From positions 434,001 through 498,000 of the forward strand of contig NZ_JBNPXC010000001.1 in assembly GCF_050433505.1 (NCBI RefSeq): 64,000 nucleotides of DNA. The letters are read 5' to 3'. Below the pieces are notes generated by a model that was not told the DNA's origin, did not search any database, and saw only the letters and a program-made list of their open reading frames with translations. Within the stretch, counting starts at the first letter, position 1; each line of letters begins with the position of its first letter. The stretch is from Methanobacterium_D oryzae. Its GTDB lineage: Archaea > Methanobacteriota > Methanobacteria > Methanobacteriales > Methanobacteriaceae. The position numbers and the translations under genes were made by a program. Of the stretch, positions 17,530-25,329 are shown one piece after another.

Positions 17530-17626
17530 CAGGAGCCGTCGAAAATCAATCAAAATTCGAAGAATTTTGATGCATCAAAAACGTAGTTTTTGAATGCTTT
17601 GATTTTCGGGCAGTTAAATATTAGAG
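17530..17626. mobile_element. Folded insertion element, copy B (three-stem cruciform)
   Basis: About 97 bp that interrupts the 3' end of the 17614 gene and is flanked by ATTTT on both sides (17525-17529 and 17627-17631), a possible 5-bp target duplication. Its core is closed by a perfect 10-bp stem, CGAAAATCAA (17540-17549) with TTGATTTTCG (17599-17608). Inside are two hairpins with 3-base loops: TCAAAATTC/GAATTTTGA (17550-17570, loop GAA) and TCAAAAAC/GTTTTTGA (17575-17593, loop GTA). No coding capacity. The architecture matches copies A and C, but the sequence is a separate subtype. Confidence 0.68.
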
Positions 17627-17910
17627 ATTTTTAACAGTATTGTAAGCGCTATAATCTCAATAATTCCACCTATATAAACAGGCCTGCCAATAAAAACATC
17701 TGTATCTGTAATTATAAAGATGATGGTTAAAATACTTTTAATTAGAAGTAATATGGCGAATAAAATTAGACCTACTGTAAATCCAATCTTTATCTGTCTG
17801 TAACTTTTTGTATAAAGATGTAGTAACCCCGTTAATAGCCCTATATTTGCAAGTTCTATAATAATAGATATGGTTTTAATTCCTTTATATCCAAATATTT
17901 CTAATGTCAT
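17614..17910 (-). CDS. Small four-helix membrane protein, C-terminus altered by insertion
   Basis: A 98-residue protein with about three to four hydrophobic segments and the family core LYTKSYRQIKIGFTVGL. It is a close paralogue of the proteins at 21224 and 24872. Those two lie directly downstream of a winged-helix regulator gene; this one has no regulator beside it. Its last residues (SNI) come from inserted element B instead of the ancestral ITWDY, which lies stranded at 17508-17529. Haloarchaea have small membrane proteins with a similar helix-loop pattern beside HTH genes, but I cannot confirm homology. Function unknown. Confidence 0.72.
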   Translation of the reverse strand: MTLEIFGYKGIKTISIIIELANIGLLTGLLHLYTKSYRQIKIGFTVGLILFAILLLIKSILTIIFIITDTDVFIGRPVYIGGIIEIIALTILLKISNI

Positions 17911-17946
17911 TTTGACTCATCTATGCATTATTTCTATTTTTATCTT

Positions 17947-18921
17947 TTACTTTGAGGGTATCGATACGGTTAGACTCCTTTCAGTCCATGAACTCAATAT
18001 ATCATAATAAGTTATATTCCATTTTCCAGAATTGTATTTTGCATCAACAAGGACATAATACGAGTTAAATTTAAATTTTTGAACATCTGGGCGACCATTT
18101 GCAGCCTTTATAGCAATTTGGGCTGAACTATATGAACCCTTTTCAATTAAAGGAGTTTTATATATTTTAATATTTGATTTCTGATTGTTCAATGTGTTAT
18201 ATTCTGACACTTTGTAACTAGTGTTTTCTGCATCGTGTTCTACAATATCCCATACAAACATATTCTGAGTAGGATATGTTGCTATATGGCTATAATTCCC
18301 ATTTAATGCGGTAGCTTCAGCTTCAAGAGTCTTGGATTTTTCATAGGCCATTATGCATCCAAATGAAACTAAAATAATCATGAAAACTGTCATAGCGATC
18401 TTCTTGTAACTCTCATTTACCCTCAAATAGAGAACAAACAACACAATAACAGCGACAATGGTTATTATGATATTAATTGCAGGATATATTTCAGCAGCAT
18501 ATCTCGTAATTGAAAATGGATAAACTAATGGAATACCTTTCGTTGTTAAAAAATCAAGGAATAAATGGATAAGAGCTCCGAAATATGCAATTGCAATTGT
18601 TGTTTTAGTGAATTTAACAGATATATCACGTCTTATAATAGTACTAATGAATTCATTCACCTGTTTTCGGGATAGTATATACAAAAAGATGGTCGATGTT
18701 ATCAAAGCAAAGATAAATGAATGGGTAATGCCTCTATGTGCCAAAATAAAAAGCTGTGGAGCTAATATTCCAGTTAGGGCTACAAAGATATTATCAAGAG
18801 GTGCAACAAAAATGGTATCAAAATCAAGTGAAATCCCCCCAAAAGCTCCTGCAAGTTTATTCTTACTTCCAATAGCAGCTAAAATTATATAAGGTACTAA
18901 AAAATGTGTTATTACATCCAT
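17947..18921 (-). CDS. YbcI/DUF457-type membrane metal-dependent hydrolase
   Basis: The N-terminal half carries the family pattern: MDVITHFLVPYI, then GGISLDFDTIF and LAHRGITHSFIFAL, then LIHLFLDFLTTKGIP. The histidines and aspartates are predicted to bind metal between membrane helices. The C-terminal half (about residues 190-324) has a last helix and a non-membrane domain ending SLTVSIPSK. Substrates of this family are not established. I use the ATG at 18921, which has a GGCGAT ribosome binding site 5 bases upstream and begins at the conserved MDVITH; an in-frame ATG at 18960 would add 13 residues of unlikely sequence. Confidence 0.78.
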   Translation of the reverse strand: MDVITHFLVPYIILAAIGSKNKLAGAFGGISLDFDTIFVAPLDNIFVALTGILAPQLFILAHRGITHSFIFALITSTIFLYILSRKQVNEFISTIIRRDISVKFTKTTIAIAYFGALIHLFLDFLTTKGIPLVYPFSITRYAAEIYPAINIIITIVAVIVLFVLYLRVNESYKKIAMTVFMIILVSFGCIMAYEKSKTLEAEATALNGNYSHIATYPTQNMFVWDIVEHDAENTSYKVSEYNTLNNQKSNIKIYKTPLIEKGSYSSAQIAIKAANGRPDVQKFKFNSYYVLVDAKYNSGKWNITYYDILSSWTERSLTVSIPSK

Positions 18922-18960
18922 ATTATCGCCATCTACACTATCGGTATAATATTTTCTCAA

Positions 18961-19224
18961 AAATTAATTAATCTTTATTTATATGCTTAATGGAGGTTGA
19001 GGAAAATTCTATGAATTTTCCGAACCACCAAAAATCCATAGGATTTTTGGAGGCCCCCTCCGCCCTGTAATTATTAGGAGGCGAAATAATTGCCGTAATC
19101 TAGCTATTTCATTAATCTTACTTATTTAATATGTAAAATATTGTTAAATCATTTAATTCAGTATTATCCATCTGCAAAAAATATAAATATGGGATTTTCC
19201 CAATTCCATCTCTAAATTATCAGA
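18961..19224. other. Intergenic region holding repeat element C and a second hairpin
   Basis: Besides element C (18992-19061) this gap contains AATTATT/AATAATT (19070-19076 and 19087-19093) around an AGGAGGCGA loop, so the structured area runs to about 19095. The rest is AT-rich without a visible gene. Confidence 0.45.
18992..19061 (+). repeat. Double-hairpin repeat element, copy C
   Basis: Framework GAGGTTGA (18993-19000), hairpin GGAAAATTC/GAATTTTCC (19001-19009 and 19013-19021, loop TAT), spacer GAACCA, hairpin CCAAAAATCC/GGATTTTTGG (19028-19037 and 19041-19050, loop ATA), then AGGC. GGAGG at 18992-18996 can pair with CCTCC at 19057-19061 to close the whole unit. It aligns with copy A word for word outside the stems, while the stems differ in both arms and still pair. 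Confidence 0.75.
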
Positions 19225-19908
19225 TCATGATGAAATTTTATCCTCCTTTATTTTTCCATCAAGCACTGTTATAATTCGATCAGCCATATTGGCTACATAC
19301 GGCTCGTGTGTAACCATAACCAGTGTTACATTTTCTTTTTTATGAACATCTTTAAGGAGATTCAATATTGTATCTCCTGTCTTAGAGTCCAATGATCCTG
19401 TGGGTTCATCAGCTAAAATAATAGAGGGGTGATTTACTAAAGCTCTTGCAATAGCCACCCGCTGTCTTTCACCACCAGAAAGCTTTGTTGGTCTTTGATT
19501 AATTTTATCTTCAAGCTCCACTGATCTTAAAAGTTCCATTGCTCGTTCCTGCATTTTTTTACCTGAAATTCCTGTTTCTAACATTGGGATCTGCACATTT
19601 TCAAGGACAGTAAGATTGGGAATTAGATTGTGCAACTGGAATACAAATCCAATCTCACGGGATCTAAATTCACTTAAGTCTTTTTTATGTATTAGATCAA
19701 TGCCGGCTACTTTTATAGAACCTTCATCTCCTTTATCTAATGCTCCAATCATGTTGAGGAGAGTTGATTTTCCTGAACCAGACGGGCCAATGATGGAAAT
19801 AAATTCTCCTTTTTTGATTTCAAGATCAATGCCGTTTAACGCTTTTATGGTTCCATTATCATAGCTTTTTTTGAGACTCCGTATTTCAATAATGTTTTCG
19901 TTATTCAT
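19225..19908 (-). CDS. ABC transporter ATP-binding protein, MacB/LolD type
   Basis: A 227-residue ATPase with Walker A GPSGSGKST, Q-loop region FVFQLHNLIPNLTVLEN, signature LSGGERQRVAIARAL and Walker B IILADEPTGSLD with a switch histidine in MVTHEP. The LolD/MacB/FtsE subgroup works with an FtsX-type permease to move lipids, peptides or drugs mechanically across or out of the membrane. It overlaps the permease gene by 8 bases, so the two are one translationally coupled unit. Confidence 0.92.
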   Translation of the reverse strand: MNNENIIEIRSLKKSYDNGTIKALNGIDLEIKKGEFISIIGPSGSGKSTLLNMIGALDKGDEGSIKVAGIDLIHKKDLSEFRSREIGFVFQLHNLIPNLTVLENVQIPMLETGISGKKMQERAMELLRSVELEDKINQRPTKLSGGERQRVAIARALVNHPSIILADEPTGSLDSKTGDTILNLLKDVHKKENVTLVMVTHEPYVANMADRIITVLDGKIKEDKISS

Positions 19909-21043
19909 AACGTAATGCCTCCGTTGGTGCTAATTTGCTTGCTCTATATGCTGGATAAATTCCACCAATTATTCCAACAAGGAAAGCTATTCCTAAAGCC
20001 CTCAAGAACAATTCAAGTGAATATGCAGGCTCGAGTATACCTTGTGTTGATGGTGTAATGGATAGAAGTACTTCAACGCCAATAATACCTACAATAATAC
20101 CTACCAATGCGGCTATTAAGGTAAGAACGATGGATTCGCCCAATATCATTCCAAGTATCCTTCTACTTCTCCATCCTACAGCTTTTAGGACTCCAATTTC
20201 ACGAGTTCTCTCATAAACAGACATTATCATGGTATTTATAACTCCAACTCCTCCAATTATTATTGCAAGAAGTGAAATAGCCCATGTAGCTGTATCTATG
20301 AAACTCAATCCTTGATTTATTCTTCCCATTTGATCAGTAGCACTTGTTGTTGATAATTCTTCAGGATATACGTCTTCAATTGCTTTACCTACTTCGGTAG
20401 CGTTTGCATTGTCATCTATCTTCACAACAATGGTACTGACTTTATCTTCTTCTTCGGTTAAATTCTGAAGTTTATTTAGCGAAACATAGGCTCCAGCATC
20501 GGTTATGAAGTTTCCTGATTCGAATACTCCTGTAATTTTGAACTCTTCATTAAAAATGGTGATTGTATCTCCAACAGATTTATTAAGGTTTTGAGCAGCT
20601 GTCTTACCTATAATTATCTCATTTGCATCTCCTTTTGAGAAAACTGTTCCGTTTACACTTTCTATACCCACAAGATTGAGCTTGCTGCTTTCTATCCCGC
20701 TAACTGTAAATCCGCTAGGTCCAAAACTAGAGCTCGAGCCATCTTCAAGACTGACACTTTTTCTTAAAATGCCCGCAGTATCTTTGATTCCGCTTATATT
20801 TTGAATATCGGCCACACGCTCTTTATCAATGCTTCCTGATAAAAAACCATCTGTACCTTCTTGAATTACTGTTATTTCAGCCCCGCCTGCTTTAAGTGTA
20901 CTTTCAGTTGATTCTTTAAGTCCATCAGTAATTAATCCTAAAGCAACAATGGTAGCAATCCCAATTGCAATTCCAATAATCGCAAGAGAAGTTCTAGTCT
21001 TGTTTCTAAATGGATTTTTTATAATTAATCCAATATAATTCAT
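19901..21043 (-). CDS. ABC transporter permease, MacB/FtsX type
   Basis: A 380-residue permease with one N-terminal helix (ending TSLAIIGIAIGIATIVALG), a large extracellular MacB periplasmic-core-like domain (residues about 45-240) and three C-terminal helices with the FtsX motif YERTREIGVLKAVGWRSRRI. In an archaeon the large domain faces the pseudo-periplasm or wall. It probably forms a dimer with the ATPase encoded next, exporting a peptide, antibiotic or lipid; the substrate cannot be told. It is the first gene of the pair. A similar regulator and small-membrane-protein pair is the next unit upstream. Confidence 0.9.
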   Translation of the reverse strand: MNYIGLIIKNPFRNKTRTSLAIIGIAIGIATIVALGLITDGLKESTESTLKAGGAEITVIQEGTDGFLSGSIDKERVADIQNISGIKDTAGILRKSVSLEDGSSSSFGPSGFTVSGIESSKLNLVGIESVNGTVFSKGDANEIIIGKTAAQNLNKSVGDTITIFNEEFKITGVFESGNFITDAGAYVSLNKLQNLTEEEDKVSTIVVKIDDNANATEVGKAIEDVYPEELSTTSATDQMGRINQGLSFIDTATWAISLLAIIIGGVGVINTMIMSVYERTREIGVLKAVGWRSRRILGMILGESIVLTLIAALVGIIVGIIGVEVLLSITPSTQGILEPAYSLELFLRALGIAFLVGIIGGIYPAYRASKLAPTEALRYE

Positions 21044-21223
21044 GATTAAATCTCCTTATTTCTGAATTTAATACAGTCATGTTTTTTAAGATGGAATATT
21101 TAAGTAATTATTTCAAAATTAATTGCAAATTTGTTATAAATTATATGCAAATCTTTTACAAATTTCTTTGCAAAATTACAAAAGTGGAAAAAATTAATTA
21201 ATGTAAAAAGAATAAAAAAGGAT

Positions 21224-21532
21224 TTAGTAATCCCAGGTTATTTTTAAAAGTATGGTAAGAGCTATGAACTCTATAATGCCTCCTACAATTATAGGTCTCC
21301 AATGTAAGCCTGTTAAAGCATCAATATCAAAAATTAAAAATCCAACGGTTAGAATACTTCTAATTAGAAGAACTGAAGCAAATGATATAAGTCCTACTGT
21401 AAACCCAATCTTTATTTGTTTATAACTTTTAATATAGAGATAAAGTAACCCTGATAAAAGGGCAATATTTCCTAATTCTATGCCAATGGCTGCAATTTTA
21501 ATCCCTGTAATTCCTAATATTTCTAATGCCAT
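21224..21532 (-). CDS. Small four-helix membrane protein (cassette partner)
   Basis: A 102-residue hydrophobic protein, the best intact member of the family with those at 17614 and 24872. Shared core: ELGNIALLSGLLYLYIKSYKQIK, followed by FTVGL and ending IALTILLKITWDY. Four membrane helices are likely, with the KSYKQ basic patch in a cytoplasmic loop. It starts 16 bases after the stop of a winged-helix regulator gene, so the two form an operon. A role as membrane sensor or anti-regulator controlling the HTH protein is a reasonable guess only. Confidence 0.75.
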   Translation of the reverse strand: MALEILGITGIKIAAIGIELGNIALLSGLLYLYIKSYKQIKIGFTVGLISFASVLLIRSILTVGFLIFDIDALTGLHWRPIIVGGIIEFIALTILLKITWDY

Positions 21533-21548
21533 TTTAATCCCCGTACAC

Positions 21549-21836
21549 TCATTTTTTTATTTCTTTAACCTGCTTCCATATAACTTCAAAATCATCATAA
21601 TTCATTTCCATGTTTTCTGAAAGGAAATACATCTTACCGTATTTTTCTCCAGCAGATTTAACGATATCACTGTCTTCTAATATTTTTATATGATGTCTAA
21701 TAGTCCTATAATTTACATTTAGCTCTTCTGCAAGTTGATGTGCGTTGTATGGATGATCATTTAATTTCTTAATGATTTTGGCACGATTTACTCCTCCTCT
21801 TGTACCAAGTATTAGCCACCACAACACTTTTTTCAT
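21549..21836 (-). CDS. Winged-helix (ArsR-like) regulator, cassette 1
   Basis: About 95 residues with an ArsR-type winged helix: GVNRAKIIKKLNDHPYNAHQ, then LAEELNVNYRTIRHHIKILE and a wing ending GKMYFLSE. No metal-binding cysteines. It is about three-quarters identical by eye to the regulator at 25330, and both precede a paralogous membrane protein. I chose the ATG at 21836, which has a GTGATT ribosome binding site and gives the same MKK-LLWW start as the paralogue; an in-frame GTG lies at 21845. A TATATATAA box about 80 bases upstream is a likely promoter. Confidence 0.85.
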   Translation of the reverse strand: MKKVLWWLILGTRGGVNRAKIIKKLNDHPYNAHQLAEELNVNYRTIRHHIKILEDSDIVKSAGEKYGKMYFLSENMEMNYDDFEVIWKQVKEIKK

Positions 21837-21962
21837 ATTAATCACTAAGTTACAATCTATTTAAAACAGTAGTTCATATAATCCAATAACTTTTTTCCTA
21901 ATAAGAATTGCATTAGGTTATATATAGATTATTAGTGATTTTAAAAAATAGAAATAAAAAAA

Positions 21963-22340
21963 TTAATTTAAATTTTTCACGGATTCTGATTTGATTAGGG
22001 AACCGAAAACTGCTCCAACTGCACTTAAGACTATTTCAAGCACTATGTAGATAACTAATGAGTTTAGTATGCTGCTCATATAAGCTCCATATCCTTGCAT
22101 ATATAGCATAAGTATTAAAATCAAATCTACTATTAATCCGCTTATTATTCCTAAAATTACTCCATTGATAGCGCTGTTTTTTATATCTTGCTTAATCATA
22201 AATCCCAGTGCAATTCCTGCAATTAAAAATGACTGTAACAGTATATTTAGGCCGGATATTAAGTCTGTTGTGATATAAAGTGTTACTGCAAGAACAACTG
22301 TAATTATCAATGGTTTCCATTTAATAATTTCTTTTATCAT
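21963..22340 (-). CDS. Small multi-pass membrane protein (DUF5518-like)
   Basis: A 125-residue protein with four predicted helices. The central pattern of an Asp-containing turn followed by a small-residue helix (GFMIKQDIKNSAINGVILGIISG) and a C-terminal VLSAVGAVFGSLI resembles the three Gly-rich proteins at 45750, 46336 and 46865 (GYMVRGDITNGAVHGAIAGLLGG). I read these as one family, apparently DUF5518. Function unknown. A hairpin with a T-run at 22387-22424 lies just upstream, separating it from the GC-rich patch. Confidence 0.65.
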   Translation of the reverse strand: MIKEIIKWKPLIITVVLAVTLYITTDLISGLNILLQSFLIAGIALGFMIKQDIKNSAINGVILGIISGLIVDLILILMLYMQGYGAYMSSILNSLVIYIVLEIVLSAVGAVFGSLIKSESVKNLN

Positions 22341-22386
22341 AGTTTATTCCCTTTAATCTGAAATATTTTTTTATTGGTTTAATCCT

Positions 22387-22424
22387 CAAAAAAAGAAAAG
22401 GGATTTAGGAGGATTAAAATCCCT
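22387..22424 (-). terminator. Hairpin plus T-run (minus-strand terminator)
   Basis: AGGGATTT (22399-22406) and AAATCCCT (22417-22424) form a perfect 8-bp stem with a 10-base loop; read on the minus strand it is followed by a T-rich run to 22387. It would end a transcript coming from the GC-rich patch to the right before the 21963-22340 gene begins. Confidence 0.5.
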
Positions 22425-23122
22425 GATTCATTTTTATTTAATTTAAATGGAGGTCGCCCGCCCACTATTTCCTACAAAAAGGGGGATCTAAAGGGGTTTT
22501 TTAACCTATTATAGGAAAAATTAAGCGACATTATTATGGATATTAGTAGAGGCCCACCCACTCTACAATTAAGTGTCTTTATTTCTTTATATCACTCCTT
22601 TATAGCTTCAAATGCTTTATTAGTTACAATTCAATAGTTTAATTTTTTATAGGGGGAGAGCTCCCGCCACAATGAACAGAATAAGCAATCCCGCCGGCTT
22701 TTCAACACTAAACAGGGTCATTCATCCTTTCATCTTAGACTTTTTATATCCAATATAAACAATTGATTTCAGAGATATTATTCTGGATTAAGTTCATGAA
22801 CTTCATGCTTTTTTCTTTTTAGGAGCTATATTTAAGTAATTTTTCCAGATTTTTTCCCAAATTACGTAAAAATTATGCCCAAATCTCTACCAAATCTTAG
22901 TTCATATAAATTGTTTGAAAAACACTTTTTAAATTAATAGAATTTAATATTTTATTAAATTCATTTTAGGGATTTATTATAGCCTAAATTTTTATATATA
23001 GTCATAATATCTTATTTTAACCAAAAATAGCTTAATTTAGGTATCTTTTGGGTTAAATTTGGGAAAAGATTTATATCCATTCCACATTTTAGTTTAGAAT
23101 ATAAAAATTTTAGGATGGAATC
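22425..23122. other. Non-coding region with GC-rich structured patches
   Basis: No protein gene over 30 codons with a start site is visible here. Three GC-rich patches stand out from the AT-rich background. At 22450-22530, GTCGC and GCGAC enclose a second stem TTTCCTA/TAGGAAA. At about 22550-22570, GTAGAG/CTCTAC forms a short hairpin. Near 22650-22700 are GGGAG/CTCCC and CCCGCCGGC. The word GCCC(G/A)CCCACT occurs twice (about 22455 and 22556). The right part (22740-23122) is AT-rich with a TATA-like ATTTATATCC near 23070 serving the next gene. It may be a non-coding RNA or a decayed element. Confidence 0.45.
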
Positions 23123-24871
23123 ATGCTGGAAATTAAAAAAACTATAAAAGAAAAATCGTGGATTATAATGCTGTTTGCAATATTTATATTTTCGTTTATA
23201 CTGGATATGTATATATTAACTCGTTATAATCTATCTTATGGGCGAGATGGCCCTTTTTATGACCTTCAGGTTTTAAGTATAATTCAAACTGGTTTTCCAG
23301 CCAGTAATGATCCACCACTTGTTTATTACATGTTAACTCCGTTTGTGATGTTAACTGAAAATTCATTCCTTGGAATAAAAATTGGAATGGCACTTATAGG
23401 ATCCCTTATGGCATTTCCTGCATATTTCCTTACAGAAATGTTCAGTAAAAAAATGAAGAGTGAATCAAGGGTACCAGCACTCCTAGCTGCATTTTTGATA
23501 ACCGTAAACCCATTTTATTTTGGAATGATAGGAGATTTTATGCAAAACTTAGTGGGAGTATTCTTCTTGCTGCTATTGATGTATTTTGCAGTTAAATGGT
23601 TTGAAAATACAAAAAACTGGAAAAAATATGGGATCTTAACCATTATTTTGCTTGTATGCAGTATATTCACCCATATTTATACTGGAATACTGGCGGTAGT
23701 GCTATTTGTATCCCTCCTACTCTTTAACTTCGGATTTAAGACATATAAAACCGGTAAAATTCATTTATTTGACTTAAAAATATTGGGGCTATTGGGAGTT
23801 TTAATCATTGGAGGGCTGGCAGTTTTATTTGTAATATATCCAGTCATGTTTTCCAAATTCACCACAGTACTATCCTTTTTGAATAATTCGTCAACAAGTG
23901 GCTCAGATTTGGGTAGGGGAGGTACGGGTAATCCATTAATATTCTTTACGTTGCCTTTCCTTTTAGGAATTTTTGCCATACTAACTATATTATATAGGGG
24001 ATTAAAAAGTAAAAATAACATTCAAGTGAGCGTAATAAGTAAAAAAACATTACTATCATGGCTTTATATTGTAATGACTGTTGTTTTGGTCATTCTATCT
24101 ATATTGCCGTCAATTGATTCCCAGTATAGAGGCAGATTTATAATGCTTGCCTTTGTTCCCATAGCATTATTAGTGCCCTTAGGTTTGAAATATATTGAAA
24201 CATGGCTATCTAAAAAAAATGCATCTAAAGGATTGAAATTAGGACTGATTGCTTTAATAGCGATTATATTTGCTATGTCAAGCCTTTATGGGGCCACTGA
24301 AGAGTTTTCGAGTATGGGGCCTAGTATCAGTACAGAACAATATAATAGTTTATTAGAGCTTAAAAACAGTTATCTGGATGGTGAAATAGATTCAGATGGT
24401 ATTATAGTTGTAAGTGATTACCATACTGGTTATTGGGCAGAATATGTTCTTGGAATGCATGTAGAAACAGGAACTGCTGATGAAGTAGCACAAAAATACT
24501 CAGATAAAACAATATATACGCTCACTTTAACAGAAAGCCAGCAATCAGGACTAAAAGGTGGTGTTGAATATTCATGGAATCCTTTACTTCCTTATTCATT
24601 CCCATTTGGAGGTATAAGTATACAAGATTCATCAAATGGACATCCAAGTTCTATGTCTAGCCCTCCTGACATTCAAAAAAATAATATGACCGCTCCTCCA
24701 TCTAGATCAGGGAATAATACTCAGTTTGCTATGTCTCCTCCGGGGCAAATTTCTGGAAATGAAACTCAAGATATGGGATCTATAAATAATCAAGGTTCAG
24801 ATCAGCAAACATACTCTGATGGAACGCTTATATTCGGTGCAAATGGGTTAAAGATATATAAGATATCTTAA
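23123..24871 (+). CDS. Multi-pass membrane glycosyltransferase-like protein (GT-C fold)
   Basis: A 582-residue protein with about eleven helices in residues 15-390. The first extracytoplasmic loop has GRDGPFYDLQ, an acidic motif where GT-C enzymes (PMT, GT39, AglB relatives) keep the catalytic Asp, followed by a DPPLVYYMLTPF segment like the 'P-P-L-Y' of ArnT/PMT proteins. It probably transfers a sugar from a dolichol-phosphate carrier to an exterior acceptor. The C-terminal third is soluble, with a Ser/Pro/Asn/Met-rich low-complexity part (about 495-565) that may be a flexible wall-spanning segment. It ends one base before the converging gene. Confidence 0.65.
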   Translation: MLEIKKTIKEKSWIIMLFAIFIFSFILDMYILTRYNLSYGRDGPFYDLQVLSIIQTGFPASNDPPLVYYMLTPFVMLTENSFLGIKIGMALIGSLMAFPAYFLTEMFSKKMKSESRVPALLAAFLITVNPFYFGMIGDFMQNLVGVFFLLLLMYFAVKWFENTKNWKKYGILTIILLVCSIFTHIYTGILAVVLFVSLLLFNFGFKTYKTGKIHLFDLKILGLLGVLIIGGLAVLFVIYPVMFSKFTTVLSFLNNSSTSGSDLGRGGTGNPLIFFTLPFLLGIFAILTILYRGLKSKNNIQVSVISKKTLLSWLYIVMTVVLVILSILPSIDSQYRGRFIMLAFVPIALLVPLGLKYIETWLSKKNASKGLKLGLIALIAIIFAMSSLYGATEEFSSMGPSISTEQYNSLLELKNSYLDGEIDSDGIIVVSDYHTGYWAEYVLGMHVETGTADEVAQKYSDKTIYTLTLTESQQSGLKGGVEYSWNPLLPYSFPFGGISIQDSSNGHPSSMSSPPDIQKNNMTAPPSRSGNNTQFAMSPPGQISGNETQDMGSINNQGSDQQTYSDGTLIFGANGLKIYKIS

Positions 24872-25288
24872 TTATTCCCAAGTAATATAAAGTAATATAC
24901 TTAATGCAATCAATTGAATTACGTTAATGGAGGATAATGGGAATTCCTGTCGTCCTATTTCAAAACTATGATTTCCAGGGCCTAAAATCATACTTAATGC
25001 CAGAAATACAACTGATACAATATTTTGAAGTAGTAAGAGCGAGGCAAAGACTAAAAGTCCCGTAGTGAATTTAGATTTTAGTTGTCTGTAACTTTTTAAG
25101 TAAACATAAATTAATGCTATTAATAAGCAAATATTTGCAATTCCAACTATTACAGCTAAAATTGTACTTATACCTATAATATCTAATCCGTTCATACTTT
25201 GTGGGGGCATATGACTGCCATTGGGGCCGATGCCTTTTTGCTCCTCTTTTATAATTTCTAGTCCCATTTCTATAACATTCTGCATCAT
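24872..25288 (-). CDS. Small membrane protein of the cassette family, extended N-terminus
   Basis: A 138-residue paralogue of the proteins at 17614 and 21224. The homologous part begins around MNGLDIIGISTILAV (residue 32); the first 31 residues (MMQNVIEMGLEIIKEEQKG and on to SHMPPQS) are extra and hydrophilic. Shared core is LIYVYLKSYRQLKSKFTTGLL, and the end is LSILLYITWE. It lies 41 bases downstream of a winged-helix regulator gene, the same arrangement as at 21224-21836. If the internal Met at residue 32 is used the protein shortens to family length. Function unknown. Confidence 0.72.
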   Translation of the reverse strand: MMQNVIEMGLEIIKEEQKGIGPNGSHMPPQSMNGLDIIGISTILAVIVGIANICLLIALIYVYLKSYRQLKSKFTTGLLVFASLLLLQNIVSVVFLALSMILGPGNHSFEIGRQEFPLSSINVIQLIALSILLYITWE

Positions 25289-25329
25289 TTTTACCCTCTA
25301 TTATCTTCAATTAATACTCTGATAAATAT

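Noticed and set aside
13288..19061. CRISPR array suggested by repeated hairpins
   Set aside because: Only three copies, kilobases apart, with internal palindromes and no regular spacers or cas genes.
22441..22490. Short ATG frame through the GC-rich patch
   Set aside because: Only about 14 codons and it crosses the stem arms; the palindromes explain the sequence better.
22425..22735. SRP RNA, RNase P RNA or a tRNA gene in the GC-rich patch
   Set aside because: I could not find the conserved SRP Alu/loop motifs, RNase P core, or an acceptor and T-arm pair that would support any of them.
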